Positions 18,435 to 30,560 of a stretch of DNA of 64,000 nucleotides are shown here, piece by piece. The DNA is from Symsagittifera roscoffensis (lineage: Eukaryota > Xenacoelomorpha > Acoela > Convolutidae). The stretch spans positions 10,617,088-10,681,087 of the forward strand of contig NC_087071.1 of the NCBI RefSeq assembly GCF_963678635.1, given 5' to 3'. Position 1 is the first letter of the stretch, and each line of letters starts with the position of its first letter. The notes below the pieces were generated by a model. It was not told where the DNA came from, did no database searches, and worked only from the letters and a program-made list of their open reading frames with translations. The position numbers were made by a program, and so were the translations under genes.

Positions 18435-19291
18435 CCCATTGACCAAAAATGCTGATCATACAATTGCATACACATTTTGCATAAATACAATTTCAAACTA
18501 AGTCTCTGAAAAAATACTAATCAAACAAGTTTCGAACATTTTGCATTATGGTGTCATCAAATTTTTGAACAATTTTTTTTTCTTGTTTTGGCATAAAAGT
18601 CGGTGTATCGTACATGGAAATTGCATGGTTAGTATTTTTTGATGACCACAAGCTAAAAAATTTCCAAGTAAGTTTGAAATTGCCCCAAACAATTTTTTCA
18701 ACCAGTAATCGAATTTTTACTCAAAATATAATTTTTCAAAAAAATTTTGCATGCTAAATTCAATTTTTGTGTGATTAACGTAGTCCTGAATGACACAAAA
18801 TTGGGACGTTTTCCGTTTCTGTGGATAATTTTTTTCATAAAAACTAAAAACTCTTGTTTCGTTTGTGTTGCATGTTTATGTATACCTTGATCAAGTCTGA
18901 TAATTTAAAAATCTTCTTTGAAATTTTTGGAAGTTTTTGCGAAAATTTCAAAAATTGAATTTTTCAGTATATGAGTTGTTTAGGAAAACTTCTATACTAT
19001 TCAGATCTTTTCCAATGCATTTTAATTGCGAGAATATCAAAACTTTGTAGACTCAAGTTTTGAGTAAACCATGGTTTTTGTCACTTGTGTTTGGTTACGA
19101 ACACATCCCAAAAATTTTGAGAAACCAATTTTTAAAAATCTCATTTTTTGGTTTGCGCCAAAATGCTTGTCAAATCACTAATCAAAGACTTTTCATACAA
19201 TTTTTGTACTTATAGATTTTCATGAAAAAAGTATGACTAGCGTTTTTCCATAAATGAAAATTGTATGAGTAGCATGTTTGCTTCACCCGGG
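18435..19291. mobile_element. Non-autonomous palindromic-end element, long form (copy a)
   Basis: The left end reads CCCATTGACCAAAAATGCTG followed by ATCATACAATTGCAT. The right end reads ATGAAAATTGTATGAGTAGC followed by ATGTTTGCTTCACCCGGG. The interior shares TTTGCATGCTAAATTCAATT, AACGTAGTCCTGAATGA and TGTTTATGTATACCTTGATC with the copies at 20724 and 61079. It has no coding potential. Terminal inverted similarity and the repeated interior mark a transposon family that relies on an enzyme from elsewhere. Confidence 0.65.
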
Positions 19292-19679
19292 AGATCTTTT
19301 TTTGTCAATGACAGCAAAACCATTTTTAAAAAGTGCTGGATTTCACCAATCGTCAGTAGATTCTGGATTCAAGAAAGTGCACGTTTTTTTTTCTGAAACG
19401 TTTGTGAATAAACAGTTTCTTTCAAACTGATTTCTAAGTTTAGTGAAAAAAGTTGTTTAGGTGAACTGGAAAAGAATAAAATGGTTGATTTGCTCCAGTT
19501 TCCATGAATTCTACAAAATAAGATAAAGAGAGCCTGTCAAGTTAGATCTACGTTGGAAAAAATGTACATGTAAATCTAAAAACTGTGTTGTATTCAGCAA
19601 GAGGTATTAATTGAAACCCATGAGTTTCGTTTTTCTTACGGTCATAAGGATGGTTTTTCCTCAATTTTATTACTATTAG

Positions 19680-20000
19680 TGGACATCTTGAAGTTCCATT
19701 ACGAGACCAATTTCTGCACTGGATATGCGTACAATTTTGTGTATGTATGTTCCTGCTTTCCAGAGACAATCTTCAAGCAAGTTAAAATTGTATTTGAACG
19801 ATCAGGGAAAACAAAACAACAAAGGAAGAACAAAGGGAGTGTCCTTCTTGCGGAATCCGCTCACAATTCCCAAAATTCAGAGTTTGGCTTCGTAATGTTC
19901 TTACTTCAGCGACGAGACACTCTTTCAAACTTCAGAGCAAACCATTTCACAAATTTTGCAAATGGTACTACGAGCAAAAAAATCAACAGAGTAAATATCA
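19680..20000. repeat. Dispersed repeat, copy 3
   Basis: It contains GGAAGAACAAAGGGAGTGTC and CTTCTTGCGGAATCCGCTCA, then CAGAGTTTGGCTTCGTAATG. It is the best-preserved copy together with 44790-44915. Confidence 0.55.
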
Positions 20001-20723
20001 AAAAAAATTTAAGATAAGTTTTTTTTTGACTTGTAAAGTATGATCAACGCGAAATTTTTTGAACTGTTTTTAATCATAATTTTATTGATCATTTTGGGAA
20101 ATTAATAAGGAGCTGATTTGTTTTGCAAGCCTTTGTTCGCAGTCGTATCTCTGTGAAACATAGCAGTAAAACTAATTGGATGCCTTAAAAGTAGGCAAGG
20201 CTCAAATAACAGCCACAAATATTTAAAAAATTTCAAAAGCTTTTTCGACCTTTTACTTGTGGAACTCATTCAGTTGATTCCAAAAATTAGACGTTTTTGG
20301 TTCACTTCAGATTAACTATACAAATGAATTTCGAATTTCGTTTCGTTTCGAATTTTGCGCACCCTTGGAAGCACACGTTTTTCTGGCTTTGAATGGAGGA
20401 AAGTATTATTGTTTATGTCTTTAATTGATCTCGTTCAACAAGTAGGTTTGTACTAATAATTGGCTTTAAGTTCTACAAATTTCCGTCAAATTTCAATGGT
20501 TAAAAAAAGTTTATGGTTTTAAGTGGTTGAGTTAAACTAAACCAGTTGAAAAATTGATTTCCGTTCAAAATCTTTTCCTGAAATAAACATTTGAAAAAAC
20601 AACATTACAGATGAAATGAGGTAGTTCAAAACATTGAGAGCTGAGATTTTGCAAATGGATGTAAATGATCTCACCAAAAACAAGGAACTTTTGAATCAGC
20701 CTAAATTTAAAAAACACTTACAC
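20001..20723. other. No recognisable gene
   Basis: AT-rich spacer between a dispersed repeat and a palindromic-end element. A short frame at 20634 has no motif. Confidence 0.5.
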
Positions 20724-21656
20724 CCCGGGCTGACCTCCATGCACCAAAAACGCTTCTCATACAATTCCATACAACAAAAATCATTATCATACAAATGGAT
20801 ACATCAAGTGTATGGAGAAAATGCTTGTCATACATTTTTATACGTTTTCGAAAAACAATAGAAAAAATTAAACCAGTTGTGCGGCTTTTTGAGAACAGTT
20901 GAGCAGACTGGTGACAAAAAAAAAACTGATTTAAAATATATTTAAAAAAATTGCTTTCCATACAATTTCCACTTGAATTTTTTCAACTAATTTTGAGAAT
21001 TTGCCTCAAAAAATTTTTTTGTTTTTTTTTTCAGCCGCAAATCGATTTTTGTACGCAAACAAAATTTTTCCGAAAAAAAAAAATTTTTTTGCATGCAAAA
21101 TTTAAATTTTTGTGTGCATGACGTAGTCCTGGATACGATAGTATTGGCTTTTGTTTTTCTATTCACTTAAAACCTTTTTTTTTCAAAAATGCTGAAAAAT
21201 CCTATTTCTTTCGTATGGCGTGTTTATGTATGCCTTTATCAATGTCTGATAATTTGAAAATTAAAAAAACTTAAAATAATCGTCACTGAAAAGTTTTTTG
21301 CCAAAAATTAAAAGTTTGTTACTTTTGTTACATCATTTGTGAAAGACATCTGGAAGACAATTCAGTTCGTTTTTTATGCATTGTAAATGTAAGACCGTCC
21401 AACTTTTAGTGCTTGGAGTAACCAAGGTCTTTGTAACTTGTGTTCGGTTGCAAAGAAATTTGATAATAAATTTAGAAACAAAAAACAATTTTTTGGTTTC
21501 TGGAGAAAGCACTTATTATACAATTTCCAGTTATGGAAAATTTTTAATATAGAGTTTTCATACAATTTTCTGTCCGCATGGAATTATATGAAATTTTATG
21601 AAAAAAAAATTCCAATTTACGAGAATTGTATGATAAGCATTTTTCGTCAACCCGGG
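20724..21656. mobile_element. Non-autonomous palindromic-end element, long form (copy b)
   Basis: It begins CCCGGGCTGACC, followed by ACGCTTCTCATACAATTCC, and ends ATTGTATGATAAGC, ATTTTTCGTCAACCCGGG. The interior has TTTGCATGCAAAATTTAAAT, GACGTAGTCCTGGATACGAT and GTGTTTATGTATGCC, parallel to copies a and c. It is about 933 bp long. Short frames over the ends are not conserved. Confidence 0.72.
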
Positions 21657-22860
21657 ACGTTATCGAAAAAATACTCAAAAACTGCAAATAGTGCAGGTCG
21701 TAGTGTACTTCGAGGATTGGTTGAACCGAAAGAAGAAAGGGTGTTTAGGAGAGCAGATGGTTAGCTTGAGTTTTGTGATGTGGTTGAGCTTTTGTGATAA
21801 TAGAAGGAAATGAAATTCATGTTTTGATCCTCCCACTTATAATTTCTGGTCAAAAAAAGCCAGGTAAAAAATAGAGCTTTGTAATCCCAATTGTTCTCCA
21901 GATAATCGCTTTTTCGGTCATAAGAACCCTGAAAATTTGGTTCATTCAAAGCCTCATTCATGAAAAACTGAAAAAAAAACACTGGCGTTTATGATTTTTT
22001 TAATGATGATATTTTTGTGCATGACAGTTTCTCGAACCTGAAAAAGCTGCACGCCCTTGACAGGTCACTTGGACTATGCCTCCCCGGTAGTACGAAGAAG
22101 GTCGATTTCCAGTGCTGAGGATCAGCCCCAAGCCAAGGTCGCAACTCAGAAGCCAAACAACCTACGAAAATAAATGAAAGTTTTGAAAAATAAAATTAAA
22201 TACATTTTAAATGGAACCAAATTCATTGTTTTTGTTTGTCAATTCGAACAATTTTAGAACAAGTTAACCCAGTGCATTGCTTATAACCAAGTTTAATATG
22301 GTTACGTTTTGAACATCTTTTTTGCCATAAAAATGCAATAGGTTACTTTTTGGTAGCGAAAAACGGTTCCAACATTTTTTAGACACTATTTTTCTCAAGA
22401 GTACTTATGTTACTCAAAGTTAGTAAGAAAAAAGATCAATAAAAAGGAGAAGAGTAATTCTCCAGTTCATCAAACTGAGCGGATCAAAAAATATTAGTCG
22501 AAACATCTGCCGTAAAATTACTGCCCGCATTTAATAGAAGTGAAAACAAATCGATTATAATGGATTTTCGTGGTCCAAAATATTGTTAATATAACCGATT
22601 CCCATGTTACATTCAGACAACAAAATTGGACTAAAAAAGGATTTAAATCCATTTTTTTCGCCAAAACAAAATGCATTATCATTTATTTGGAATCCATTAT
22701 AAAGCATTTTATAATAAGTAGAAACTCACATTAAAATGGATTTTTTTTCTACTTTATTTTTTCTTCCGCGCGTCGTGCAAAAATTGGCAAGAATTTCTGC
22801 ATTTATCAAGTGAGATATGCGGAAATTTTGCAAAGCGAGTGTACGGCCCATTCCATTTTA
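21657..22860. other. No recognisable gene; one GC-richer patch
   Basis: AT-rich DNA. The patch 22045-22160 (GCACGCCCTTGACAGGTCAC and following) is GC-richer and may be part of an unrecognised repeat. ATTATAAT-type palindromes occur at 22550-22580 and 22690-22740. Confidence 0.45.
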
Positions 22861-22904
22861 AAACCTAAAATAAAATTGTAAAAAGCTTCCGTTGAGCACA
22901 TGAA

Positions 22905-23075
22905 CCCAACCCCCTCCCCCTGAACACACCCCCCATGAACACCCCCCTCACATGAATCCAGCCCCAACCGACTTGAACCACCACTCCCAATTCCCCCACT
23001 TGAAATCCCCCCACCCGCTTGAATCCCCCTCCCACTCGCAAACCATAAGCCAAATGTTGGGGGGGGGGGGGAGTT
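22905..23075. repeat. C-rich low-complexity tract ending in a G run
   Basis: Imperfect repeats of CCCCCNCNTGAA-type words (AACACCCCCC, CCCCTCCC, TTGAATCCCC) span the tract, followed by a run of about 13 G at 23059-23071. Frames through it give Gly-rich artefacts. Confidence 0.8.
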
Positions 23076-23329
23076 AAGGGGGATTAGTCTCATAAAGTTT
23101 CTAATAGTTTAACAAAATTGTTGAAAGGAACAAAATTCAGGGTAACATAAAAAAGTAACAAAAATATCAAAATTAACAGAAAAAAATTAAATTGAACAAG
23201 AAGTAACCAACGTAATTAAATTTAGTTTAAAACGTAGAAAAGACTTTATGTGCGTTGAAATTCGCATCTCAGTAAAGTGGCGAAATTTGTTTAAAAAATT
23301 TTAGTTTCATTGTCTGTGTCCACAAAAAT

Positions 23330-23480
23330 GAAAAAAAAAAATTGATTATGATGGATGAAAAAAGGATTTTGACGCCTCGAAAAATAATCATATTATAATC
23401 CATTTTTAATTGATTATAGTCGATTTATTTTCTTTTTTGTGGACACTGTCGAGGAAACACAATTATAATCGATTTTTATT
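23330..23480. repeat. ATTATAATCGAT-type palindromes, second cluster
   Basis: AATTGATTATGATGG, CATATTATAATCCA, AATTGATTATAGTCGATTTA and ACAATTATAATCGATTTT resemble the motif family at 15420-16280. Confidence 0.55.
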
Positions 23481-24057
23481 CATGGAACTCCAATGCGGGT
23501 GCTATTGTGTAGAATTCAAAATTGTACCAGTATTGCAAAAAAAAACACGAGAACTATATGAAACGACTCTTCATTGACCAGAACCCCTCAGTGATTTCAG
23601 TTTTGAAAATCGTTTTATTTTTTTAATGTATTATTCCATTCAGCAGCAAAAATTATACCAAATTTTTCACTGCAAGCCATGAAAATTGGCTACTCATCAG
23701 CTTTAATGTTACCTTCAGTATGTTCAGTTTCTACCAAGAGTTTGTTCAAACTACCAATTGTTTTCTGAAAATTGTCTTCAAAACTTACATTTGACAGTTG
23801 TCATCAGAAACATTAGATAAATCACCATTTTTCGATAATCTCAATTGCTCGATCTACAGAGGCAATAAAATTATCAAGTTTATCCTTGATGATTTTGATT
23901 GACTTGAATAACAACCTTGAATCCGTTAAACAACTTTTGTTGCTTCATTTGATCAAATCTCAGCGAAGACAAAATAATTGTTGACTTACAAAACACGATA
24001 TTGGATGTGAAGCCACCTGGATTTGGTCTAGAATTCTGATAGCCTTGAAGTCAAGGA

Positions 24058-24086
24058 GCCCCCCCCCCCCTCCTCCTCCCCTCAAA
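24058..24086. repeat. C-rich low-complexity tract
   Basis: A run of about 12 C followed by TCCTCCTCCCC within otherwise AT-rich DNA. Confidence 0.8.
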
Positions 24087-24840
24087 GATCCGACCCCATA
24101 ATCACCCAAAGTACTATTTTGAGATATTCCTTGTTGCCTGGCTGACTATAAAAGTTTTCTAAAAGCGCCTTTGGCGCCAAAAAATACTAACTTTGAGGGT
24201 GAAGCGCGCAACAAAAAAACTCGATTTTTTGGTCAACATTTTTCAAAAATTGCCTAAAAACGCTTTTTGTTTTTTTTCTTCGAAAATTTGCCTGCGACGC
24301 AGAAATTTTTGCCAAAATAGAGCCTCTATAGTGTTTTGGGAAGAGTTCAGAAAATCAATAGGGTCAAACTAAATTTTCGAACTCAATTTTTGACACACGC
24401 GAGGTAGCAATTGTTTATAATAACAAAAAAGGCTGTTTTTAGGCAGAAAATTACAGAAGTTCAAAAAAAGACCGTACAGTAAGTTTAAAAATGGCTGGGA
24501 GATCAGTATTGGATCTACAAATCAGTTCTCAATTTTTTCTGAGTGGAAAAAAAATTGTTATATCACACTAACGTGATTTGTGAGCAATAATGACTCATTT
24601 CCAATTTTAACTTAATCGAAAAGTTTTTTAAGTAGGTCGCTGAAAACAAAGCGGAACTTAACGAAACAAGATGAAAAATAAAATACTAGGGAGATTAAAG
24701 ATTTGTTTCTGACTAGTGTTTCAGTGTCTATGATAGAAAACTCCAAGAAAGTGTGGTTCAATCGTTCAATTCGTAACTAGTTGTGTTACAAGAGTAACTG
24801 TAACGTAAATGTAGCAAGAGTACAAATGCATATAAAACAA

Positions 24841-25200
24841 GCAGAGTTGGCCGAGCTGACTTTTCCAAATGTACTATAAACAGACTAGCCAGTTGGCGCT
24901 GGTTCAATTCCCCCCATACGCAGACCTTAAAACACGTCGATCCGAGGGGATATATCACCATCTGACCGTTTCTTACTGGTTTTTGGTTCTAATTCGGTTC
25001 GGACTTGATTAAGGCTGACCGTCAAAAAGAGCAATTTGTCTCGAGGAGATTACCGGTTTTTGTGGCTAGCTTGCACCTGCAGTCGTTGCCGCCAAGAACC
25101 AGCGGATGACGTACAAATTCGATATCACCCAGGCTTCAACAGGCGGGATTGAAACCGGAACTTGACCGCTCTAGTATTCTGGACATTTCGCCAGGTGTTT
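24841..25200 (+). mobile_element. Possible tRNA-derived SINE head or tRNA pseudogene
   Basis: 24841 starts GCAGAGTTGGCCGAGCTGAC, close to the 5' half of tRNA-Ser/Leu (box A TGGCCGAG-). About 50 bp on, TGGTTCAATTCC (near 24900) resembles a box B (GGTTCRAATCC). The spacing suits an RNA polymerase III promoter. No full cloverleaf can be drawn, and the acceptor stem is not paired at the 3' side. What follows is GC-richer than its surroundings, as expected of a SINE body, but no second copy is in the window to prove repetition. Confidence 0.35.
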
Positions 25201-26463
25201 CGGCTATCATTCACAATCAACAACAACAGCTGTTTGAAGAGAACAGAACCCACTATCTCTTGGCAGAAGTGAACACACCTACAATTTAGCATGACTTCAA
25301 ACTGCTAAAAGGGAGAACGAAATTTTCAAACAGCTAAACTCCGAATTTGGCGGGAATTCAAACTGCTGAAACGGAGACCACCGAATCTGGCAGAAACGGA
25401 GGCCTTTTCAGGTATACAAGAAAACAGACAGAAGGTCACCAACAGAAGTTCAAGATGTCAACAACAGAAGTTTGGTGAGGACTGGTCCAAATGATTGATG
25501 AACAACAGCTATGTAATTGACGAAAAACCCAAAAACGGCGACCACTCAGTCTCCAATTAAAATTGTAAGAAGAAACCTTAATTTATAGAAATTTTTCGTT
25601 TGTGCTATAAATTTGTATACGACGTCCTTTATGTTAAAATAAATTTTTAGCGCAAGCTAGCAACCCGTTTTTTCCTCAATACTCAAAATTTTTGGACATC
25701 TCCGTTGAGCTGAAAAATCTTACAATCGGCACTTAGACAATTTACTTGACACTTTTTCTCGGATGGATGTGGATTAATAATTTATTTGGATTAATGTGAA
25801 TGGATTATTAACCCCTGAAATCGGATAAGGCAAGAGGTACTGGAATAATTTTTAGATAGTTTTTTGACTCGAACCCGCCGACAAAACTTTCCAAAAAAGT
25901 GAAAAAAAAAATAGAAAATTGACAAAAAATCCTCAAAACTTCCCCAAAATTCGGCAAAACTGTGCTGTAAGACGACTTTAACTTTATCTTAAGTGGTCTG
26001 GTGAAGAAATATTAGACATTTTGATCCCCAGCCACCATAGGTAAAACTGAACGTCGGCTCTTTTTAAGTGTATCAAAGCCGCTCTCGAGTATTGACTTCG
26101 TTGCTTGACGGAATATTAAGTGGTCAGGTACAGTGATATTAGTTGGGTTTGCTTGAATCTTCTAAACCTTTGGTTTACTTCGTGTGGTGTTGTAGTTCAA
26201 CCGACCTTCTTAATTTTCCAACCCATGAAACTTAAGCGTAACGTAGCCGTCGCATAGTTCGCTTAGGTGTATGGTATTCAATCTAGGAGCTAGTTCCTTG
26301 GATCACGCGCTTCGCAAACGTCCCACTCCGTCGCAGTAGCGCGTCAAAGATACTTGTTCATAAAACCAGTTTTTAATTTGAACTTTAACGCGAGGGACTC
26401 TCAGAAATCAAAACAATACTAATTCATCACTACTTGTCTCACCGCAACAACCTTGTAATTTAG

Positions 26464-26990
26464 CACGACGCCTTTAATAACTCATTAAGTTGGCTCCGCA
26501 GCATCAACAATCGCAAGCTGAGTAGTGAGCAAATTGTCAGTTTGTTATTAAGGTATAGGACAAATATTTGCGCAATAGTATGCTGTAGACGGAACGGTAC
26601 TGAGGATATAGAGGAAAATTTAGTTTCAACAGGTCTTCTTGTTCTGAGCGCCGTCAAAGAGTTTATCTCTAAGCGTAAGGCTAAGGACCAGGTACTAGTT
26701 GAGAAGTACAAATAGCTTCACCAGCATCCTTCCCTTGAGTTAAAAACTTTCCTCCTTCTAAGGCGTTATAGCGAAAATTTTAACATCCTCAAAACGCATA
26801 AGAAGCGTAACCGCTTACCACTTAAAGCTCGAAAAGCTATAAAAACGGCTTCAGACAGAGGCTTTCAGGCATCAAGTTACCCCTTTCTGTAAACTAATGA
26901 AGTTTTAAATGAAGTTGATTCAATTAGTATCAATACATTATCTGATTTTATTAATGGTTTCCTGTTTGGTGAACTTCCGTAAAATAGCGT
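26464..26990 (+). pseudogene. Coding-like remnant, probably retrotransposon 5' part
   Basis: A plus-strand frame from 26464 gives HDAFNNSLSWLRSINNRKLS and runs 83 codons to a stop at 26713-26715. It then continues with few further stops (HQHPSLELKTFLLLRRYSEN; LPLKARKAIKTASDRGFQAS). There is no ATG at the start and no recognisable domain. Its position directly before the BEL/Pao gag frames suggests the same element or a nested one. Confidence 0.35.
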
Positions 26991-27077
26991 CAATTTGTAT
27001 AAAAAAGTTCCAAAAGAAGATACGCAAGTTATTTATACCGTCTGAATCTAAAAAATTAGCTGCTTGAAGGTCACTCA

Positions 27078-28974
27078 TTGGCAATTGAGTACATTGAGAT
27101 TATTAGTCGCATCGCAAAAATTAAAGATGCTGTATATCATTGTAACATTGCTCTGGAAAAAGCTGTTGATGTAAATGAACAATTAATTAAATTAACGGGA
27201 AAAACGGAAAACACTGAAAATATTTTTGATCAGCAAGACCTTTGGCTTAAGAAAGTAACCAAAATGAACGTTAAAAAAATGCATGAAGCTCAGAGCACCC
27301 GGCATTACAGGGAGCACCGGGTGTTCACAAGAAATTAGGTCTGGAACATCCTCACGCTCGCACAAAACAAGCAATTCAGAAACACGAGTATCTCAAATTA
27401 GGTCTAAGGTCTCTAATAAGTCTAAGGAAAGTAGAAAAATTGAGCCACAAAAGCCTGATAAATCTGCTTCCACTCGTCATACGACCACTGTTCACACTAT
27501 GTCAATGAGTGAGAAACGGCATGAATTAGCTTTGGTAAAATGACGCCACGAGGAGCTGGAAAGCCAGTATCAAGTATATTTAAGGCTCAAAGAGCAAGAG
27601 AATTGTCTTAAGTTCGATCAAAGTCAGCTGGAACTAGAGCAATTGGCTGGAAGTCATAAAATTGAACTGGAAACGAAATTGTTTAAACTTGAGGATAATC
27701 AATCTGAGTTTTGCATGAAGGTAGCAAAAAGTAACTCGATAAAATTAAGTGTGCCCATTTCAAAAGTTGCAACCGATCGAACTAATGCTTGGGCAGACTC
27801 TGTTAGTTCACAGGCACCTCCTGACATTGCTAGCGCGCTAGGCTTGCTGGCCTTCACTACTGTACCAATTTCGACGACGACTTCCGCCAACCTCGTTCAT
27901 GTGACCCTGGAATCTATAATCATGGACATTGGAATATGTCTAAATTTGGCAGTGCGAGCTTTTTGCCATTGCAAGCTCCTGTTCCGCCTGTTAAATTACC
28001 ACTTAATAATGTGATTTCTAATGCACACGTGTTACTACCACCATCTGCTGTTCCTTTATAGACCATGAGTTCAAACGTAACTAATGGTAGTTATGCCAAC
28101 GGGCAACCGGAATCATTACCTGTCCCAATGTTACCGGCCCAACTCTGTACTGGTTTGTTTCTTTGTCACCTGCATTCGCTGGTGGTAACACTGCATCTTC
28201 TGCAGAAAACCCACCGCCGCGTTTCCTTTTGGCACCTCATTGAGATGCAGCGCCAGTCAAGACGCAACATAATATTCCCTTTGTACCGCACACTGTCTCA
28301 CCTAATATCAACGATTACTATACAAGTGATGCAAACTTTCGGCGATTGGCCGCTTCAACTCCAATAGACACGCACATGCAATGTTGTCATGCTGGAAACA
28401 GTTTTTCTAATGTGACAACTGTTGTCCCAATGTAAAACACAGCCGTCCCGTATACTAGTGGTGGGACTGTGTATTTTAATACTCCACCAGATAATCCTGA
28501 ACATTTTCGTCATTCAATAATACTAATACTGCTTATCAGCCAGTCAAAGAAGACAACGCACCGTCTTCTGCTCATCCGAACCAGGTTTTTTTTAGGGATC
28601 GACCACTCTCCGCTCGTGAATTGGCGGAAATATTGAAGCATAGCCCCACAGATCATTGCCTGAATGGAATTTAGCCCAGTTTGACGTCAAACTCTATTTT
28701 TTTGGCCCGACATATCTTAGTTCGCCTGTTGGCCCGCAGCCTCCACCATAAGCATTTTCATCAAGGTTTAGATTACATGCGCTCCGTTTTAAATTTGAAA
28801 TATGCAAGTTTTCGGGAATTTGGATTAATTACTGATTATTTTGACATGATGGCTTGTATTGCCGAAAATACGAATAAAATTTCATTGTCTAACCAATTTT
28901 TTTGTATATTGGTTTTGTGTATTGCCGAAAATACGAATAAAACTTCATTGTCTAACCAATGTTACAGAGATTGA
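27078..28974 (+). pseudogene. gag: BEL/Pao-type retrotransposon gag remnant
   Basis: Successive frames make up a gag-like protein. 27078-27338 is the N-terminal helical part. 27283-27540 is a Ser/Lys/Arg-rich linker (SSRSHKTSNSETRVSQIRSK; MSEKRHELALVK). 27541-27760 is a coiled-coil of Glu/Leu/Gln-rich heptads (RHEELESQYQVYLRLKEQEN; LEQLAGSHKIELETKLFKLE). After a Pro/Thr-rich variable stretch comes an LPEWNLAQFD motif near 28658, the hallmark start of the conserved Pao-type gag capsid domain. Several stops and frame changes break it. Downstream pol is missing; the sequence passes into LINE remnants near 28980. Confidence 0.6.
28856..28974. repeat. 63-bp direct repeat inside the gag remnant
   Basis: GTATTGCCGAAAATACGAAT at 28856 recurs at 28919 with one or two changes, followed in both cases by TTCATTGTCTAACCAA. 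The unit is 63 bp, 21 codons, so the frame is preserved. Confidence 0.85.
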
Positions 28975-28989
28975 GCGCACCAGTTGCGA

Positions 28990-30560
28990 AGGATATAAAA
29001 CTTATTTAATTAGAAGATAATGTATAACACCTCTCTGCTTTTTTCGCATCTTTGAAAGAATTGTATCTACAGAAATAATATTTTTTAGCTGTGGCCACCT
29101 TCCGCGCAATGATAGAGAAAATGTTTTCCTACAAATTGCTTTCTTCTTTTTACTTTGCAAAGGCGTATAGAAAATAAACCAGACGTTTCCCCAAAGTTTT
29201 TGACAATGTTTTCAATAACTCAAATAAACGAAGCTGTTTTGCGGAGAACACTTTGGTTTTAATTCTAAGATCGTTTACTGACTGATAGTTACGGATTGTG
29301 AACATGCATTTGAAAAAAGTTCAAGTTTCGAACTAACATATCATTTTCTTGTTTGGGATTTGCATACCAAGAGACCGTACTGAATAGAAAATTGGGCATA
29401 ATTTTCAGTTATTTAGACAAAATGTTTGGCAGACAAAAATATTACTCAACTTATAAAACAACCCCGGAAGTTTTGTGAGTTCCCTATCCAAAACAAAGTG
29501 AAATACTCTGAAAAAATTAAAAGGTTTGTTCACGATCTCTTTGGATGCCATATTTACAGTATTCTTATTCAATTGCGAATCTTTTGGTTGCTATTATGTT
29601 CTTCTGACAGTTTGGTTACTGATATCTTCTGCAAGTTTTTTGTCTTAGTTTTATCTGTGTTTATGATAAATTTTTTTATTGATTAACCAAATTTCAGTTG
29701 TAATCAATGCTTTTTGTTGGTGTTTCTTCAACGAATTTTTCCCTGTAGTTTTACTAGTTGCAGTTTCATCTTCAAATAACACAGTTTTTTAGTTTTCTGA
29801 GTTTGCTACTACATCATTAATAAGTTTTATGAACATTTTCCGTACGAGAACTGAGACCTGTGAATCACCAAATGAACTAACTATCTACTCACACTTCGCT
29901 GACTACTGAGATAATATTCAAATTATTGCTATATAGGACCTCTTAAGCTATACGCATCAAGATCTACTGTGTCGAATGCCTTCTGAGGGACTGCAAACAA
30001 CTACATAGTCATAAATAATTCGTTTTGAAAACTTTATTCCTAATCACTTCCATTAACAATATAATTCCATCAATTGTTTCCTCCCTTACCGTTACGAAAG
30101 CCAAATTGATCTTTTTCAAACACAGTGAACTTGAAGTAATTTATTGAAATCATGTTATATTTTGTGTTTTTCCGACTTGTTACCAATGATGGCTAGCAAG
30201 AATTGGTCAATAAATCGATGAATCATTGAATCTTTAGACTTTACACAATGCGAGAACTCTTTCAATTTTGAAACAATTGGGAAACCTTTTCAAATCAATT
30301 AATTCCGAAAAAAAACTGTGTAAATGTGGTACTATAGCCCAATTAATCTGATTTAAGAAAAAAGTGTTCAAAATATAGAAGTTAAGACTAAATTTTGTTT
30401 TTGTCGAACCAAATACGCACACGAGTTCCCCCTCGCTTAGTGTCTTGAGGTACATTGAGTGAATCTGTTGAACTAATTTGGCAATTTGCTCGCTGAATGG
30501 ATAGTTAATTTCTTCCCTAGGTTCGAAAAATTGTCTCATTTCTCTAGTCATTTAAATTAA
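28990..30560 (-). mobile_element. LINE remnant A (reverse transcriptase fragment, jockey/CR1-like)
   Basis: On the minus strand, 30551-30234 encodes a stretch ending FSELIDLKRFPNCFKIERVL, the region before motif 1 of non-LTR reverse transcriptases (the F-P-x-x-x-K-x-A-x-V-xx-L-x-K block). A KDQFGFRNG block follows near 30091-30111. Motif A then reads KAFDTVDLDA near 29954-29985; it contains the first catalytic Asp. Stops interrupt it throughout, and the YADD motif was not found. It aligns with remnant B in the same order. Confidence 0.65.

Noticed and set aside
22806-23093. Gly-rich minus-strand ORFs
   Set aside because: They are products of the C-rich low-complexity tract and have no domain.
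15142-23480. CRISPR-like array, considered because of the repeated ATTATAATCGAT motifs
   Set aside because: The spacing is irregular, the units are variable, and the context is eukaryotic.
24770-25740. 5' LTR of the BEL/Pao element
   Set aside because: There is no matching 3' copy in the window and no clear TG...CA ends or primer-binding site, so it could not be supported.
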